NCBI GenBank assembly: GCA_020633625.1
Contig: JACKDJ010000019.1
Coordinates: 30,754 to 94,753 of the forward strand
Direction of reading: 5' to 3'
DNA length: 64,000 nt
Source of the DNA: Myxococcales bacterium
GTDB taxonomy: Bacteria > Myxococcota_A > Bradymonadia > REDH01
This document shows positions 25,637 through 36,269 of the stretch, piece after piece (position 1 is the first letter of the stretch; every line of letters begins with the position of its first letter). Made by a program: the position numbers and the translations under genes. The notes under the pieces were generated by a model, which searched no databases, was not told the origin of the DNA, and saw only the letters and a list, made by a program, of their open reading frames with translations.

Positions 25637-26851
25637 TCAGGCCTCGGCGGGGGCGGCGACGAGCGCGCCGGCTGCAATCGCCGCCTCGATGGCGGGCTCG
25701 TCGAGGCCCGCCTCTCGCGCGCACTGCAGCGAGTGCTCCCCGAGTCGCGGCGGCAGACGCGTGCCGAGGTCGGCGACGGCGCGGCTGGTCGGCGGGACCG
25801 GCGTCACGTGCCCGGTGGTGCCGTCGAGCCGGATGGCCTGCCGCGCACGCAGGTGCTCGTCGGCGACGACGTCTGCGAGGGTCTGGACCGGCTCGACGCA
25901 CGCGTCCAGTCCCGCGAACACCTCGCGCCAGTGCGACAGGGGCTTCGTCCCGATCGCCGCCGCGACGCGCCTGGCGACCTCCTCGCCGGCCTCTCCGTAG
26001 CGGAGTCCGCTGTCGACGAGGTCGGGGGTCCCGATCGCGTCGCACACCTGCGCCCAGAACTTCGGCTCGAGTGCACCGACGGCGAGATGACCGCCATCGG
26101 CGGTCGCGTAGACGCGATAGCACGGAAGCCCGCCCGAGAGCGTATCGCCGGCGCGTCCCGGAGCACGCTGAGTCACCGAGTACGTGTTGAGTACGGGCGC
26201 CAACAGACTGAGCACGCCTTCGGTCATCGACACGTCGATGCGAGCGCCGAGCGAGGTCCGCTCGCGCCGGAACAGCGCAGCGGCGATCCCGAACGCCGCG
26301 TAGAGCGCCCCGCCCGCCAGGTCACCGATCTGGACGGCCGGGATCGCGGGAGCGCCGTCGCGCGGTCCCGTGAGGCCAAGCGCGCCGGATCTCGCGAGGA
26401 AGTTGAGATCGTGCCCCGCCCGCTGGGCGAGCGGCCCGTCTTGGCCGTATGAAGAGATGGAGCAGACGACGAGGCGGCCGTTCAGCCGCTTGAGGTCCGC
26501 GGTCCCCAGGCCGAGCCGGTCCATGACCCCGGGGCGGAAGCTCTCGATCACGACATCGGACGACGCGATCAGGCGCTTGAGGATGGCGATGCCCTCGGGC
26601 CGCTTGAGGTCGAGCGCCACGCTCTGCTTACCGCGGTTCAGGACCTCGAAGAACGCGCCGTACCCGTCGCTGCCTCGTACGACGACGGGCGGCGTCCACC
26701 GCGCGTAGTCGCCCTCGCCCGGCGGCTCGATCTTGATCACGCGCGCGCCGAGGTCGGCAAGGAGCATCGTGCAGAACGGGCCTGGCAGTAGCCGCGTCAG
26801 GTCGATGACGGTGACTCCGGCGAGCGTATCGGCGGTGAGGACGTCGTGCAT
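25637..26851 (-). CDS. CaiB/BaiF family CoA transferase, AMACR-like
   Basis: This 404-residue class III CoA transferase shows 'VTVIDLTRLLPGPFCTMLLA' (13-32), 'DLGARVIKIEPPGEGDYAR', 'NRGKQSVALDLK', 'AGHDLNFLARSGAL' and 'QIGDLAGGALYA' with the catalytic-region Asp. The 'AGHDxNxLAxSG' and 'Q(I)xDLAGG' signatures are those of alpha-methylacyl-CoA racemases, which epimerise 2-methyl-branched acyl-CoAs such as sterol side chains or pristanoyl-CoA. The start ATG 26851 is chosen for alignment; GTG 26893 also stays in frame. It follows an SCP-2 protein gene in the same direction (88 bases apart), a suggestive lipid-metabolism pair. Confidence 0.85.
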   Translation of the reverse strand: MHDVLTADTLAGVTVIDLTRLLPGPFCTMLLADLGARVIKIEPPGEGDYARWTPPVVVRGSDGYGAFFEVLNRGKQSVALDLKRPEGIAILKRLIASSDVVIESFRPGVMDRLGLGTADLKRLNGRLVVCSISSYGQDGPLAQRAGHDLNFLARSGALGLTGPRDGAPAIPAVQIGDLAGGALYAAFGIAAALFRRERTSLGARIDVSMTEGVLSLLAPVLNTYSVTQRAPGRAGDTLSGGLPCYRVYATADGGHLAVGALEPKFWAQVCDAIGTPDLVDSGLRYGEAGEEVARRVAAAIGTKPLSHWREVFAGLDACVEPVQTLADVVADEHLRARQAIRLDGTTGHVTPVPPTSRAVADLGTRLPPRLGEHSLQCAREAGLDEPAIEAAIAAGALVAAPAEA

Positions 26852-26939
26852 GGTGACGCGGGACTCGGGCGCGGGGGACTGCAAAAGCGCCACGGGCGGC
26901 TGCGGCGGGTCGCGCGCAGCCGCCCGCGAAGAGCGGTGT

Positions 26940-27278
26940 TCAGCCCGCGGCGAGCGCCAGAACGTTCTGCAGCTTCATCGCGAGGCCCATGTCGCCGGAC
27001 ACCTTGATCTTGCCCATCATGAACGCCTGCATCGGGTTCACCGAGCCGCCGAGGATGCCGGTCCAGTCCGACGCCGCCATCGTGATCGTGACGTTCGCGT
27101 CGGGCGACGCCGCGTCCGTGACGCGCGGGCCGCTGCTGGCCTTGCGGAGGTCGATCGCCCAGGTGCCACCACCGTCGCCGGTGATGTCGAACTGGAAGAC
27201 GGAGTCCACGCTCGTCGCCTTCTCGGCGTTCTTCTCGATGCCGGCGGCGATCTTGCTGAAGGTATCTGCAACGGACAT
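26940..27278 (-). CDS. SCP-2 sterol-carrier-domain protein
   Basis: This 112-residue protein consists of a single SCP2 domain: 'VFQFDITGDGGGTWAIDLRK', 'DANVTITMAASDWTGILGG', 'NPMQAFMMGKIKVSGDMGLA'. SCP-2 domains form a hydrophobic tunnel for acyl-CoA or sterol ligands. AGGAG five bases before ATG 27278 supports the start. It lies directly upstream of an AMACR-like CoA transferase. The 147-base region before it (27279-27425) shows no recognisable operator. Confidence 0.92.
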   Translation of the reverse strand: MSVADTFSKIAAGIEKNAEKATSVDSVFQFDITGDGGGTWAIDLRKASSGPRVTDAASPDANVTITMAASDWTGILGGSVNPMQAFMMGKIKVSGDMGLAMKLQNVLALAAG

Positions 27279-27425
27279 GTGCGCTCCTATGAGTCGTGTG
27301 GCTCGGTCGACGACCGCCGGTGCGGCCGCCGCTTGGCTACCATCGAGCGCGCTCGTGCGTCAACCGACGCCGCGGCCGGTTCCTCACAGTCGTGAGCGCC
27401 ACCTCGTCTCGACCGAGCCGAGACG

Positions 27426-29306
27426 TCAGCGCGGCCCTGCGCCTTGAAGCGGCGCCACCGGAGCGCCCTCGGGCGCCATCCGAACGCGCGACTGAGGTGG
27501 CGGAGTGGGCTCCACGTACTCCTCGTCGACGTCGGGGAGCGTCCCCTCGGGGCCGCGCCGGTCGCGCGTCGGGAGCACCGCGTCGATATCCGGGGGTGGC
27601 GCTGGCGGCGCCTGCAGCAGGCGGTCGATGTCTTCGCCCGATCCTTCGATCACCGGGGCCGTCCCCACATCGGTCTGCGCCACCGCGAGGCGGTACGGGC
27701 GGTCGCAAGGCTCTCCCGAGAGCAGCGTCACCTGCGCGATGTAGAGCCCCGACGGCAGGTCGAGCGACAAGCTCTCCACCTCGCCCCCGCGCCCCGCGTT
27801 CGCGCTGCCAACGGCCGCCCGGTCGGCGTCGAAGACCTCCAAGCTGTAGTCGGCGGGGCCGTTCGGCTCGAGCCGGATCGTGATGGACCGGTAGGTGACC
27901 TCTGCGCGAGGGTCGCCCGCCACGCGCATCACGAAGCGGTCGATGTCGCCGGGCGGGAACGCGTAGCCGGAGACGGCACCCGCAGACATCGTGTCGCTGA
28001 TTCGGATGGCCACCTCCGGCCCTCCCCGCTCGTCCTCTGCCGCGGCCGCGAGCGCCTCGGCGAGATCCTCGTTGGGCTCCTGCTCCCACTGCTCTCCGTC
28101 GAACCGCTCGAAGTGCAGCAGATACGGTTCGAGCCCGGTCCGCTCCTGCGCGCGAGCGCTCACCGTGAACTCGAGCGGGATCTCCGGATCGACACGGAGC
28201 GAGCAGACGCGCTCCTGCTCGCCGGCGCGCGCGGCGTCCACGACGAATCCCGCGCCGCCGAGGAACTGGAGCTGCAGGTCCACTCCCTCGGGAGGATCGG
28301 CGAGCAGCCGCACCTGGGCCGCCTCTGGGCTCGTGAGCCGATAGTAGTCGATGTCGCCGAGCCGGTGCAGATACCCATTCACCAGGCCGATAGAGTCGAG
28401 CGCGGTGGCGCTCGCCTGGACGTCGTTTGGCTCCAGCTCCGTCACGCCGTTGAGCGGCGCCAACCGACGCAGTGAGAGGCGATACGGGGTCGACTCGTTC
28501 GCCCCCGCGAGGCTTCGGACCTCCACCTCCAGCCCCCCCGCGACGGGCGCGCGAAGGTTGGGGAGCGCGAGCTCTTCGCCCTCTCGACCCGAGAGCGACG
28601 CGAGCGTCTCGCCGGCGGAAGAGCGGATCGTCAGCCCGAGCGCCACACCGGGGAGCGGAGACAGCGCAACGCCCAGCCCCTCGAGCTCGGCGACCGCCTC
28701 GGGTGGAATCCGAAACACGTCCACGTCATCGGGCGTCGCGACGCAGCCGACGAGCGTCGCGGGAACAGACGCGGCGATCGCCCCGGGCGAACCGGCGTCA
28801 TCGGGCTCCAGCGCGAAGCCGCACGCAGGGCGCACGTCTTCGCTGACCACGGCGTCGAGCCCGTAGGAGCCGCTGCCCTCGACCGACACCTCGAGGGTGG
28901 CGCTACGGAGCAGCCCAGACAGGCGCCGAGGCTCACCGGCGGAGACGGCAACGACGAAGCGGCTCGCATCCTGCGGACGCGCAACCGTCACCGTCACCGC
29001 GCCGTCTGCGGTAATGGTCAGGTCTACGGCACCGTCGCCGGGCGGCAGGACAAAGACGTCGCGATCTCCGCCGGCCACGGCCCCCGCGACGGGTCGTCCG
29101 ACGGGAAGCCGCTGCGCGTGGTCCGAGTCGTCGTTCGGCTCGGACTCCGGGACGGCCGAGACGCTCGGTTCCGGCGACGCGCTCCCGTCCCCGGACGCTT
29201 CGCTCGACGGTCCCGCCGGCGCAGGCTCGTGGCCGAACAGGCCACACGCCGCGGTGCCCGCGAGTGCTGCTGCGACGACGACTCGTGCGACGGTGGACCG
29301 TGTCAC
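27426..29306 (-). CDS. Lipoprotein with repeated PPC-like (EPND) beta domains
   Basis: This 626-residue protein begins with GTG at 29306, directly after skp. The lipoprotein signal ends at LAGTAAC. Three or more 'ESEPNDDSDHAQRL', 'ELEPNDVQASATAL' and 'EQEPNEDLAEALAA' segments start modules of bacterial pre-peptidase C-terminal type, each followed by 'GDRDVFVL', 'GDIDYYRL' or 'GDIDRFVM' motifs. No catalytic domain is present. The C-terminus is Pro-rich. It ends the prfB-lysS-lolCD-bamA-skp operon and is presumably a surface or periplasmic binding lipoprotein. Function unknown. Confidence 0.75.
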   Translation of the reverse strand: MTRSTVARVVVAAALAGTAACGLFGHEPAPAGPSSEASGDGSASPEPSVSAVPESEPNDDSDHAQRLPVGRPVAGAVAGGDRDVFVLPPGDGAVDLTITADGAVTVTVARPQDASRFVVAVSAGEPRRLSGLLRSATLEVSVEGSGSYGLDAVVSEDVRPACGFALEPDDAGSPGAIAASVPATLVGCVATPDDVDVFRIPPEAVAELEGLGVALSPLPGVALGLTIRSSAGETLASLSGREGEELALPNLRAPVAGGLEVEVRSLAGANESTPYRLSLRRLAPLNGVTELEPNDVQASATALDSIGLVNGYLHRLGDIDYYRLTSPEAAQVRLLADPPEGVDLQLQFLGGAGFVVDAARAGEQERVCSLRVDPEIPLEFTVSARAQERTGLEPYLLHFERFDGEQWEQEPNEDLAEALAAAAEDERGGPEVAIRISDTMSAGAVSGYAFPPGDIDRFVMRVAGDPRAEVTYRSITIRLEPNGPADYSLEVFDADRAAVGSANAGRGGEVESLSLDLPSGLYIAQVTLLSGEPCDRPYRLAVAQTDVGTAPVIEGSGEDIDRLLQAPPAPPPDIDAVLPTRDRRGPEGTLPDVDEEYVEPTPPPQSRVRMAPEGAPVAPLQGAGPR

Positions 29307-29307
29307 G

Positions 29308-29829
29308 CTAGTAGCGCTGGTCGTACGCCGTGACGAGCGCGTCGGTGAAGTCGGTGTTCGACGCGCTGTAGATCACGGCGCTGGTCTGCAGGACGAGCGT
29401 GCAGCCGTGCTCGCGCGCGTACTCACTGACGATCGCGACCATCCGGTCGTAGATGCGCTGCGTCGCGGCCGCCTCGGCCTGCGCCAGCTCCTGCTGCGAC
29501 GCCGCGAAGCTGCGCTGCAGGTCGGTCACGCGCTGCTCGTACTCGTGCATCCGCGCCTCGCGCTGCTCGGGCGACAGCACCGCGATCTGCGCCTCGAGGT
29601 CCTGCATCCACTGTGCAAGCTCCTGCTGCTCCTGGTCGAGCGCCTGTTGGCGACGGTCGAGGTCGGCGGTGAGGGAGCTCAGGGCCGTGCGGCCCTCCTC
29701 GACGCGGCTCAGCGCGTCCTGGAGGTCGACGGTGCAGATCGTCATCTCTTGCGCCGCGGCATCGCTCGGCAACACCAGCATCGCTGCAAGAACACCGGCA
29801 ACAGCGCCGGCGAGAATCTTCGAGAACAT
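29308..29829 (-). CDS. skp: OmpH/Skp-family periplasmic chaperone
   Basis: This 173-residue product from ATG 29829 has AGGAG five bases upstream. The signal peptide is cleaved near AAA-QEM. 'ICTVDLQDALSRVEEGRTAL' is the conserved Skp entry. A long Gln/Glu-rich coiled coil (about 55-125) forms the tentacles, and a C-terminal strand completes the body. It holds unfolded outer-membrane proteins in the periplasm. It immediately follows bamA, the usual arrangement. Confidence 0.93.
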   Translation of the reverse strand: MFSKILAGAVAGVLAAMLVLPSDAAAQEMTICTVDLQDALSRVEEGRTALSSLTADLDRRQQALDQEQQELAQWMQDLEAQIAVLSPEQREARMHEYEQRVTDLQRSFAASQQELAQAEAAATQRIYDRMVAIVSEYAREHGCTLVLQTSAVIYSASNTDFTDALVTAYDQRY

Positions 29830-29843
29830 TCGCACTCCTCCGA

Positions 29844-32297
29844 TCAGAACGACGGACCGATACCGAACTGGAACACGTGCCGGCTCTCACCTTCACGGAC
29901 CTGCAGCGGATAGCCGAACTCGAACCGCAGCATACCCAGCGGGCTCTGCCAACGGAATCCAAAGCCGAGGTCGGTGCGCAGCACCAGGTCATCGTCGGGC
30001 GACGACATGACATCCAGCCGCAACGAGTAAGGATCGCGCACCCCGAACGCATTCCCGGCGTCCGCAAAGAGCACGCCTCGGATCCCGACAGCGTTGATCA
30101 GCGGGAACTCCAGCTCGAGCTGCAGCAGCAGGTCGCGATGGCCACCGATGGGCTGAAGGCCCGTGCGCGACGCAGGGTCGCTCGCAGCGGTGCCGACGGG
30201 CGACTGCGGCCCGAGCGTGAACACATCGAAGCCGCGGACGCTCGTCGGCCCACCGGGGTAGAATCTCTCCGACGCCGGGACCACGCCGCGGCGGGACGTC
30301 GAGCCGACGTAGCCCCACCCGAGGTTCAGCCGCAGCACGGAGCTCGCCACCCATCGGCACGCGCCGTCCGCCACGCGACTCGTGCTCGACGTGGAGCCCC
30401 GCGGCTCGCAGTCCAGCTTCGGGCTCCAGAAGCTCCGGCCTGAGGCGCGGACGCGGTCGAACTCGAAGTCGCTGCCCCAGAGGCGGTCCGAGATGTCATT
30501 GTTCAGCGACAGGTAGTAGCCGCGCGTCGGGCGGGTCCGATCGTTCCGGCGGTCGAGCGCGACCCCGCTCGTGAGCGTGCTCGTCAGGCCGTCCTGATAC
30601 AGCGACCCCGACCGGTTCACCGTCACGTTCTGCAGGTCGACATACTCGAGCGAGTAGCCGCCAAAGAGCGTCAGGGCGCGCCAGTACGGGTGGTCGTCGA
30701 ACGGCCGATAGCCAAGGGAGACGCTGCCGCCGCGCGAGATCCGATCGAACGTCACGTACGCGAGCTGACGGTTGAAGACATCGACCTGCATCGACACGCG
30801 CGAGCCAGCCACGCGCGGCTCGAGCAGCGACAGGACGAATGTGCGCTGCGAGCCGCTGAACATCGCGTTCAGGGTCAGCGACTGTCCGCGCCCGAGCAGG
30901 TTGTTCTCGCTCACCTGTGCCGTCGCGATGATCCCCTCGAGCGACGAGTAGCCCGCGCCGACCTGCAGCGATCGCGTGTGCCGCTCCGACACCTCGATCT
31001 CGAGGTCAATCAGGTTCTCGCCGAGGGTCGACGGCACCTCTCTGAAGTCGACGGTCTCAAAAAATCCGAGCTGGGTGAGGTACTGCCGCGAGCGGTTGAT
31101 GTTGGTCACCGAGTAGAGGTCGCCCTCCTCGATGGCGAGCTCGCGCCGCACGACGCGGTCGCGCGTCGACGTGTTCCCGACGACGCGGATCCGACCGATG
31201 TAGACGAGGTCGCCGCGGGTCAGGTCATACGTGATGTCGATCGTGCGGGACTCGGGGTGAACCGACGTGAGCAAGTCGACGTTCGCGAAGGCGTAGCCGA
31301 GGTCCTGGTAGTGCGCGCGCGTCGCCTCGATGTCCTCGCGGATGCGCGACGACCGGAACGTCTCGCCCGGCTCGACCTGCACGCGAGCGAGCGCGTCCTC
31401 TTGCGACTCGAGGAGGTCGCCCGACACGGAGACCGACGACACCGAGTACTGCTCACCCTCTGTGACCCGGATCGAGACGTCGATGCTCTCGCGGTCGCGG
31501 CTGATCTCGATGACCGGGTCGTCGACGGCGACGTCGATGTAGCCGTGGTCGTAGTACAGCACCCGCAGTGTCTGCAGGTCCTGCGACAGCTTCTCCATGT
31601 CGAACTTCGCCCCGCCCGACAGGAACGACATGAGCGTCCCCGGCCGCGTCTGCATGTAGCGAAGGATGTCCGCGTCCTCCATCTGGTCGTTCCCGACGAT
31701 GTCGACCGCCCGCACTCGGACGCGTGCGTGCTCGTTGATCACGAACCGAACGGTCACGCGCCCCTCGCCGGCGGGCGCGAGCTCGTAGCCCACATCTGCC
31801 AGGAAGTACCCCTTCTCGCGGTACAACCCCTCGATCGCGTCGGCCATGTGCCGGACCGCGCCCTCGTCGAGGATTGACCCCGTCCGCAGGTCGACGACAT
31901 CGGCGAAGTCCTCTTCCTTGAGCTTGTCGGCGCCGATGTACTCGACGCCGGCGACCGACGGCTTCTCGACCACGCGGAACGTGAGGATGAGGCCCTCTCC
32001 GGTGTCGTCGACCGACACCTCGATGTCGTCGAAGAAGCCGAGCGCGTAGATGGCGCGCACGTCGTCTCCGATGCCCCGGGGCGTCGGTGAGTCGCCGACG
32101 GCCGTCGATACCTGCCCGAGCACGGCGCTCGGCTCGACTCTCAGCGTCCCATCCACGCGAATGCCGATCACGCGGCCGTCGGAGGTCTGCGCGGCGAGCG
32201 GACGCGGCGCGGCGAGCACGGCGCTCGCGATCACGAGCACGACCGTGAGCCACCGCAGCGCCGTCTGCCACGGGGTCCAGCCCCAGCGCGCGCTCAA
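29844..32297 (-). CDS. bamA: Outer-membrane protein assembly factor BamA
   Basis: This 817-residue Omp85 protein starts at TTG 32297, overlapping the lolD stop. After the signal peptide (to about 36, AAA-QT) there are five POTRA domains (about 40-440), for example 'GFFDDIEVSVDD', 'GYFLADVGYEL' and 'LGFFETVDFREV'. A C-terminal 16-strand barrel follows (about 455-817). The lid-lock 'VRGF' of loop 6 occurs in 'GPTSVRGFDVF', and the final strand ends in Phe ('FGIGPSF'). It folds and inserts outer-membrane proteins. Location between lolD and skp is consistent. Confidence 0.97.
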   Translation of the reverse strand: MSARWGWTPWQTALRWLTVVLVIASAVLAAPRPLAAQTSDGRVIGIRVDGTLRVEPSAVLGQVSTAVGDSPTPRGIGDDVRAIYALGFFDDIEVSVDDTGEGLILTFRVVEKPSVAGVEYIGADKLKEEDFADVVDLRTGSILDEGAVRHMADAIEGLYREKGYFLADVGYELAPAGEGRVTVRFVINEHARVRVRAVDIVGNDQMEDADILRYMQTRPGTLMSFLSGGAKFDMEKLSQDLQTLRVLYYDHGYIDVAVDDPVIEISRDRESIDVSIRVTEGEQYSVSSVSVSGDLLESQEDALARVQVEPGETFRSSRIREDIEATRAHYQDLGYAFANVDLLTSVHPESRTIDITYDLTRGDLVYIGRIRVVGNTSTRDRVVRRELAIEEGDLYSVTNINRSRQYLTQLGFFETVDFREVPSTLGENLIDLEIEVSERHTRSLQVGAGYSSLEGIIATAQVSENNLLGRGQSLTLNAMFSGSQRTFVLSLLEPRVAGSRVSMQVDVFNRQLAYVTFDRISRGGSVSLGYRPFDDHPYWRALTLFGGYSLEYVDLQNVTVNRSGSLYQDGLTSTLTSGVALDRRNDRTRPTRGYYLSLNNDISDRLWGSDFEFDRVRASGRSFWSPKLDCEPRGSTSSTSRVADGACRWVASSVLRLNLGWGYVGSTSRRGVVPASERFYPGGPTSVRGFDVFTLGPQSPVGTAASDPASRTGLQPIGGHRDLLLQLELEFPLINAVGIRGVLFADAGNAFGVRDPYSLRLDVMSSPDDDLVLRTDLGFGFRWQSPLGMLRFEFGYPLQVREGESRHVFQFGIGPSF

Positions 32298-32992
32298 GCG
32301 TCCGCCTCGCGGAGGACTCCACCCACCATCTCGAGGTGGCGACGCATCTTCGCGGCCAGCTCGACGTTGTGGGTCACGACGACGAGCGCCGAGCGAAGCT
32401 CCTCGGTCAGCTCGCGAAACAGCTCGACAATCCCGGCACCGGTCGCCGCGTCGAGGTTGCCGGTCGGTTCGTCGGCGAGGACCAGCTTGGGTCGCATGAC
32501 GAGAGCGCGCGCCAGCGCCACGCGCTGCTGCTCACCGCCCGACAGCTCGCCCGGGACATGCGTCAGCCGGCTCCCGAGCCCCACGCGCTCCAGCAGCTCC
32601 CCGGCGCGCGACAGCGCCTCCGCTCGCGACAGCCCGGCGATGATGCACGGCATCGCGGCGTTCTCCAGCGTCGTGAAGTCCGGCAGCAGGTGGTGGAACT
32701 GGAACATGAAGCCGATGCTTCGCCCGCGGAACTCCGACAGCGCGCGGTCCTTCAGCGAGAACACGTCGTCGCCATCGAACCGCACGGCGCCCGACGTCGG
32801 CCGATCCAGCGTCCCAACGACCTGCAGCAGCGTCGTCTTGCCCGCGCCGCTGCGCCCCATGATGCTGACCGAGTCGCCCGCCTCGATCTCGAGGTCCACT
32901 CCCGCGAGCACACGGATCTCCCGGCCGTCTTTGACGAAAGTCCGGGTAAGCCCCTCGATGGCGAGCATCGGTCTGCGCGACGAGGTCGTCAC
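32294..32992 (-). CDS. lolD: Lipoprotein-releasing ABC transporter ATPase LolD
   Basis: This ATPase is about 232 residues. Walker A is 'GRSGAGKTTLLQ', the signature 'LSGGEQQRVALARAL', Walker B 'LVLADEPTGNLD', and the His switch 'VVTHNVEL'. With LolC/E it extracts lipoproteins from the inner membrane for delivery to LolA. GTG at 32992 is chosen because it lies only four bases after the lolC stop; ATG at 32968 (224 residues) is an alternative, and neither has a strong ribosome-binding site. It overlaps the bamA start. Confidence 0.93.
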   Translation of the reverse strand: MTTSSRRPMLAIEGLTRTFVKDGREIRVLAGVDLEIEAGDSVSIMGRSGAGKTTLLQVVGTLDRPTSGAVRFDGDDVFSLKDRALSEFRGRSIGFMFQFHHLLPDFTTLENAAMPCIIAGLSRAEALSRAGELLERVGLGSRLTHVPGELSGGEQQRVALARALVMRPKLVLADEPTGNLDAATGAGIVELFRELTEELRSALVVVTHNVELAAKMRRHLEMVGGVLREADA

Positions 32993-32996
32993 TGAT

Positions 32997-34643
32997 TCAG
33001 TCGTGTCGCAGGGCGGCCGCCGGGTCGAGGCGGGCAGCTTGCACGGAGGGAAGGAGCGTTGCAACTGCGCTGATCAGCAGCGAGCCACAGACGACGGCCA
33101 CGACGCTGGCCGACGCCAGCTCCACCGGAAGGCGGTCGATGTAGTAGATCTCCGGGTCCAGGGGAAACCCGACGACCCGCAGCAGCCACACGACCCCGAG
33201 CCCGAACGCCAGCCCGAGCGCCGTCCCCGCCGTCCCGATCGCCAGCCCCTGCACGAAGAACACTCGCTGCACCATCGCAGCGTCTGCCCCCATCGCCCGC
33301 ATCACGGCGATCTCGTCGGACCGCTGGATCACGATCATCGTGAGCACGCACGCGATCGCGAAGCTCGCAACGAGGACGATGATCATCAGCACCAGCCCGA
33401 TGACCACCTGCTCGAGCTGCAGAGCAGCAAAGAGGCTGCTGTTGAGTTCCTCCCACGTCGAGACCTCGACGTCGGACCGCCCGCTCGCCGCCAGCGCCGA
33501 CCGCAGGGCGCCGGCGACCGCGTCGACACGGTCGAGATCCGTGATCTTGATCTCGATGGCGGTCGCCACATCCGGCGAGACGTTCAGGAACCGGCGCGCC
33601 GAGTCCGTCGCCAGGTAGGCCATCGCGTTGTCGTATTCGAAGAAGCCTGTGTAGAACGTCCCGACGACGCGGTACTGCCAGACCCGCGGGATCGGCCCCG
33701 TCGGACCGAGGTCCCCGTCGGGGTTGATCACCTGGACCTGATCACCGACCTCGACGTGCAGCGTCTCGGCAAGCTCCGTCCCGATCACCACACCCGGCAG
33801 CACCCGCGGCTCCGCCCGGCGACCCGCCGCGATCCGCTCGGCGATCGACCTGGGACGCGACGGCGCACCCTCGTCGCCGGACCCGTCGGCGCCCACTCCC
33901 TCGGCAGCGCCGCCTCGCGAGGCGCCGCTGCCGTCACTCGCTCGCGCCTCCGCGAGCGGGTCGCGCAGAGACGGCCCGCCGGCTTCGGGGCGCTCCCCCG
34001 CGGTGGGCGAGGACTCCGTGCCGGATCCCGCTGGGGCTGCGATGGCCAGCGCCCCGCCCGACCCCTCCCGGAGCGCCCGAGCGATTTGGACCTCGGCCTC
34101 GAGCCGGTCGACATCGCGCCGCAACTGCTCCGCCATCTCGCGGAGCGCGTCGGGGCTGACCTCGGCCTCGCTGTCGCCGAGCAGACGGCGACGCCGAAGC
34201 TCGAGCGCCGCCTCGGAGTCGTCGAGCCACTCGAGGCTGCCGTCGCGCATGTACGCGTCGATCTCCGTCGCTGTCCGCAGCTCGTTCGGGTCCACGCCTC
34301 TGATGATGGCGCCGGAGTAGTTCGTCGCGGAAGCCATCATGACGTCGCTCTCGACGAACGCGACGGCGCCGGCAATTCCCGGGGTCGCGTTCACAGCCTC
34401 GAGCACGCTCCGGAAGTCGGCTAGCTCGCCGCCACCCTCGCCTGTTAGGAGGATGTGCGCCTTCGTGCCGAGTATCTTGTTGCGCAGGTCGCCCTCGAAA
34501 CCGCCGAGCACTGCGAGCACGAGGATCAACGCTGCGACCCCGACCGCGACCGCACCGACGCTGACGATCGTGATGACCGAAGGCGCTCCTCGCTGACGCG
34601 TCGCCTGCAGGTACCGCGTCCCGATCATCCACTCGAAGCGCAT
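32997..34643 (-). CDS. lolC: LolC/LolE-family lipoprotein-releasing permease with extra periplasmic insert
   Basis: This 548-residue permease has the family's four membrane helices: one at about 24-47 and three near the C-terminus. Motifs are 'GTRYLQATRQRGAPS' at the N-terminus, 'AIACVLTMIVIQRSDEIAVM' and 'LPSVQAARLDPAAALRHD' at the end. Relatives are usually about 400-415 residues. The excess is an inserted segment of roughly 140 residues (about 138-282) rich in charged helix and then Ala/Gly/Ser/Pro. A single LolC/E gene suggests a homodimeric permease. It begins one base after the lysS stop and is followed by lolD. Confidence 0.9.
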   Translation of the reverse strand: MRFEWMIGTRYLQATRQRGAPSVITIVSVGAVAVGVAALILVLAVLGGFEGDLRNKILGTKAHILLTGEGGGELADFRSVLEAVNATPGIAGAVAFVESDVMMASATNYSGAIIRGVDPNELRTATEIDAYMRDGSLEWLDDSEAALELRRRRLLGDSEAEVSPDALREMAEQLRRDVDRLEAEVQIARALREGSGGALAIAAPAGSGTESSPTAGERPEAGGPSLRDPLAEARASDGSGASRGGAAEGVGADGSGDEGAPSRPRSIAERIAAGRRAEPRVLPGVVIGTELAETLHVEVGDQVQVINPDGDLGPTGPIPRVWQYRVVGTFYTGFFEYDNAMAYLATDSARRFLNVSPDVATAIEIKITDLDRVDAVAGALRSALAASGRSDVEVSTWEELNSSLFAALQLEQVVIGLVLMIIVLVASFAIACVLTMIVIQRSDEIAVMRAMGADAAMVQRVFFVQGLAIGTAGTALGLAFGLGVVWLLRVVGFPLDPEIYYIDRLPVELASASVVAVVCGSLLISAVATLLPSVQAARLDPAAALRHD

Positions 34644-34644
34644 C

Positions 34645-36222
<1,578 letters not shown>

Positions 36223-36269
36223 CGGGTCGTCTCGTTGGTTCGCGCCGCGCCGGGCCGCGGGCTCGCGGG

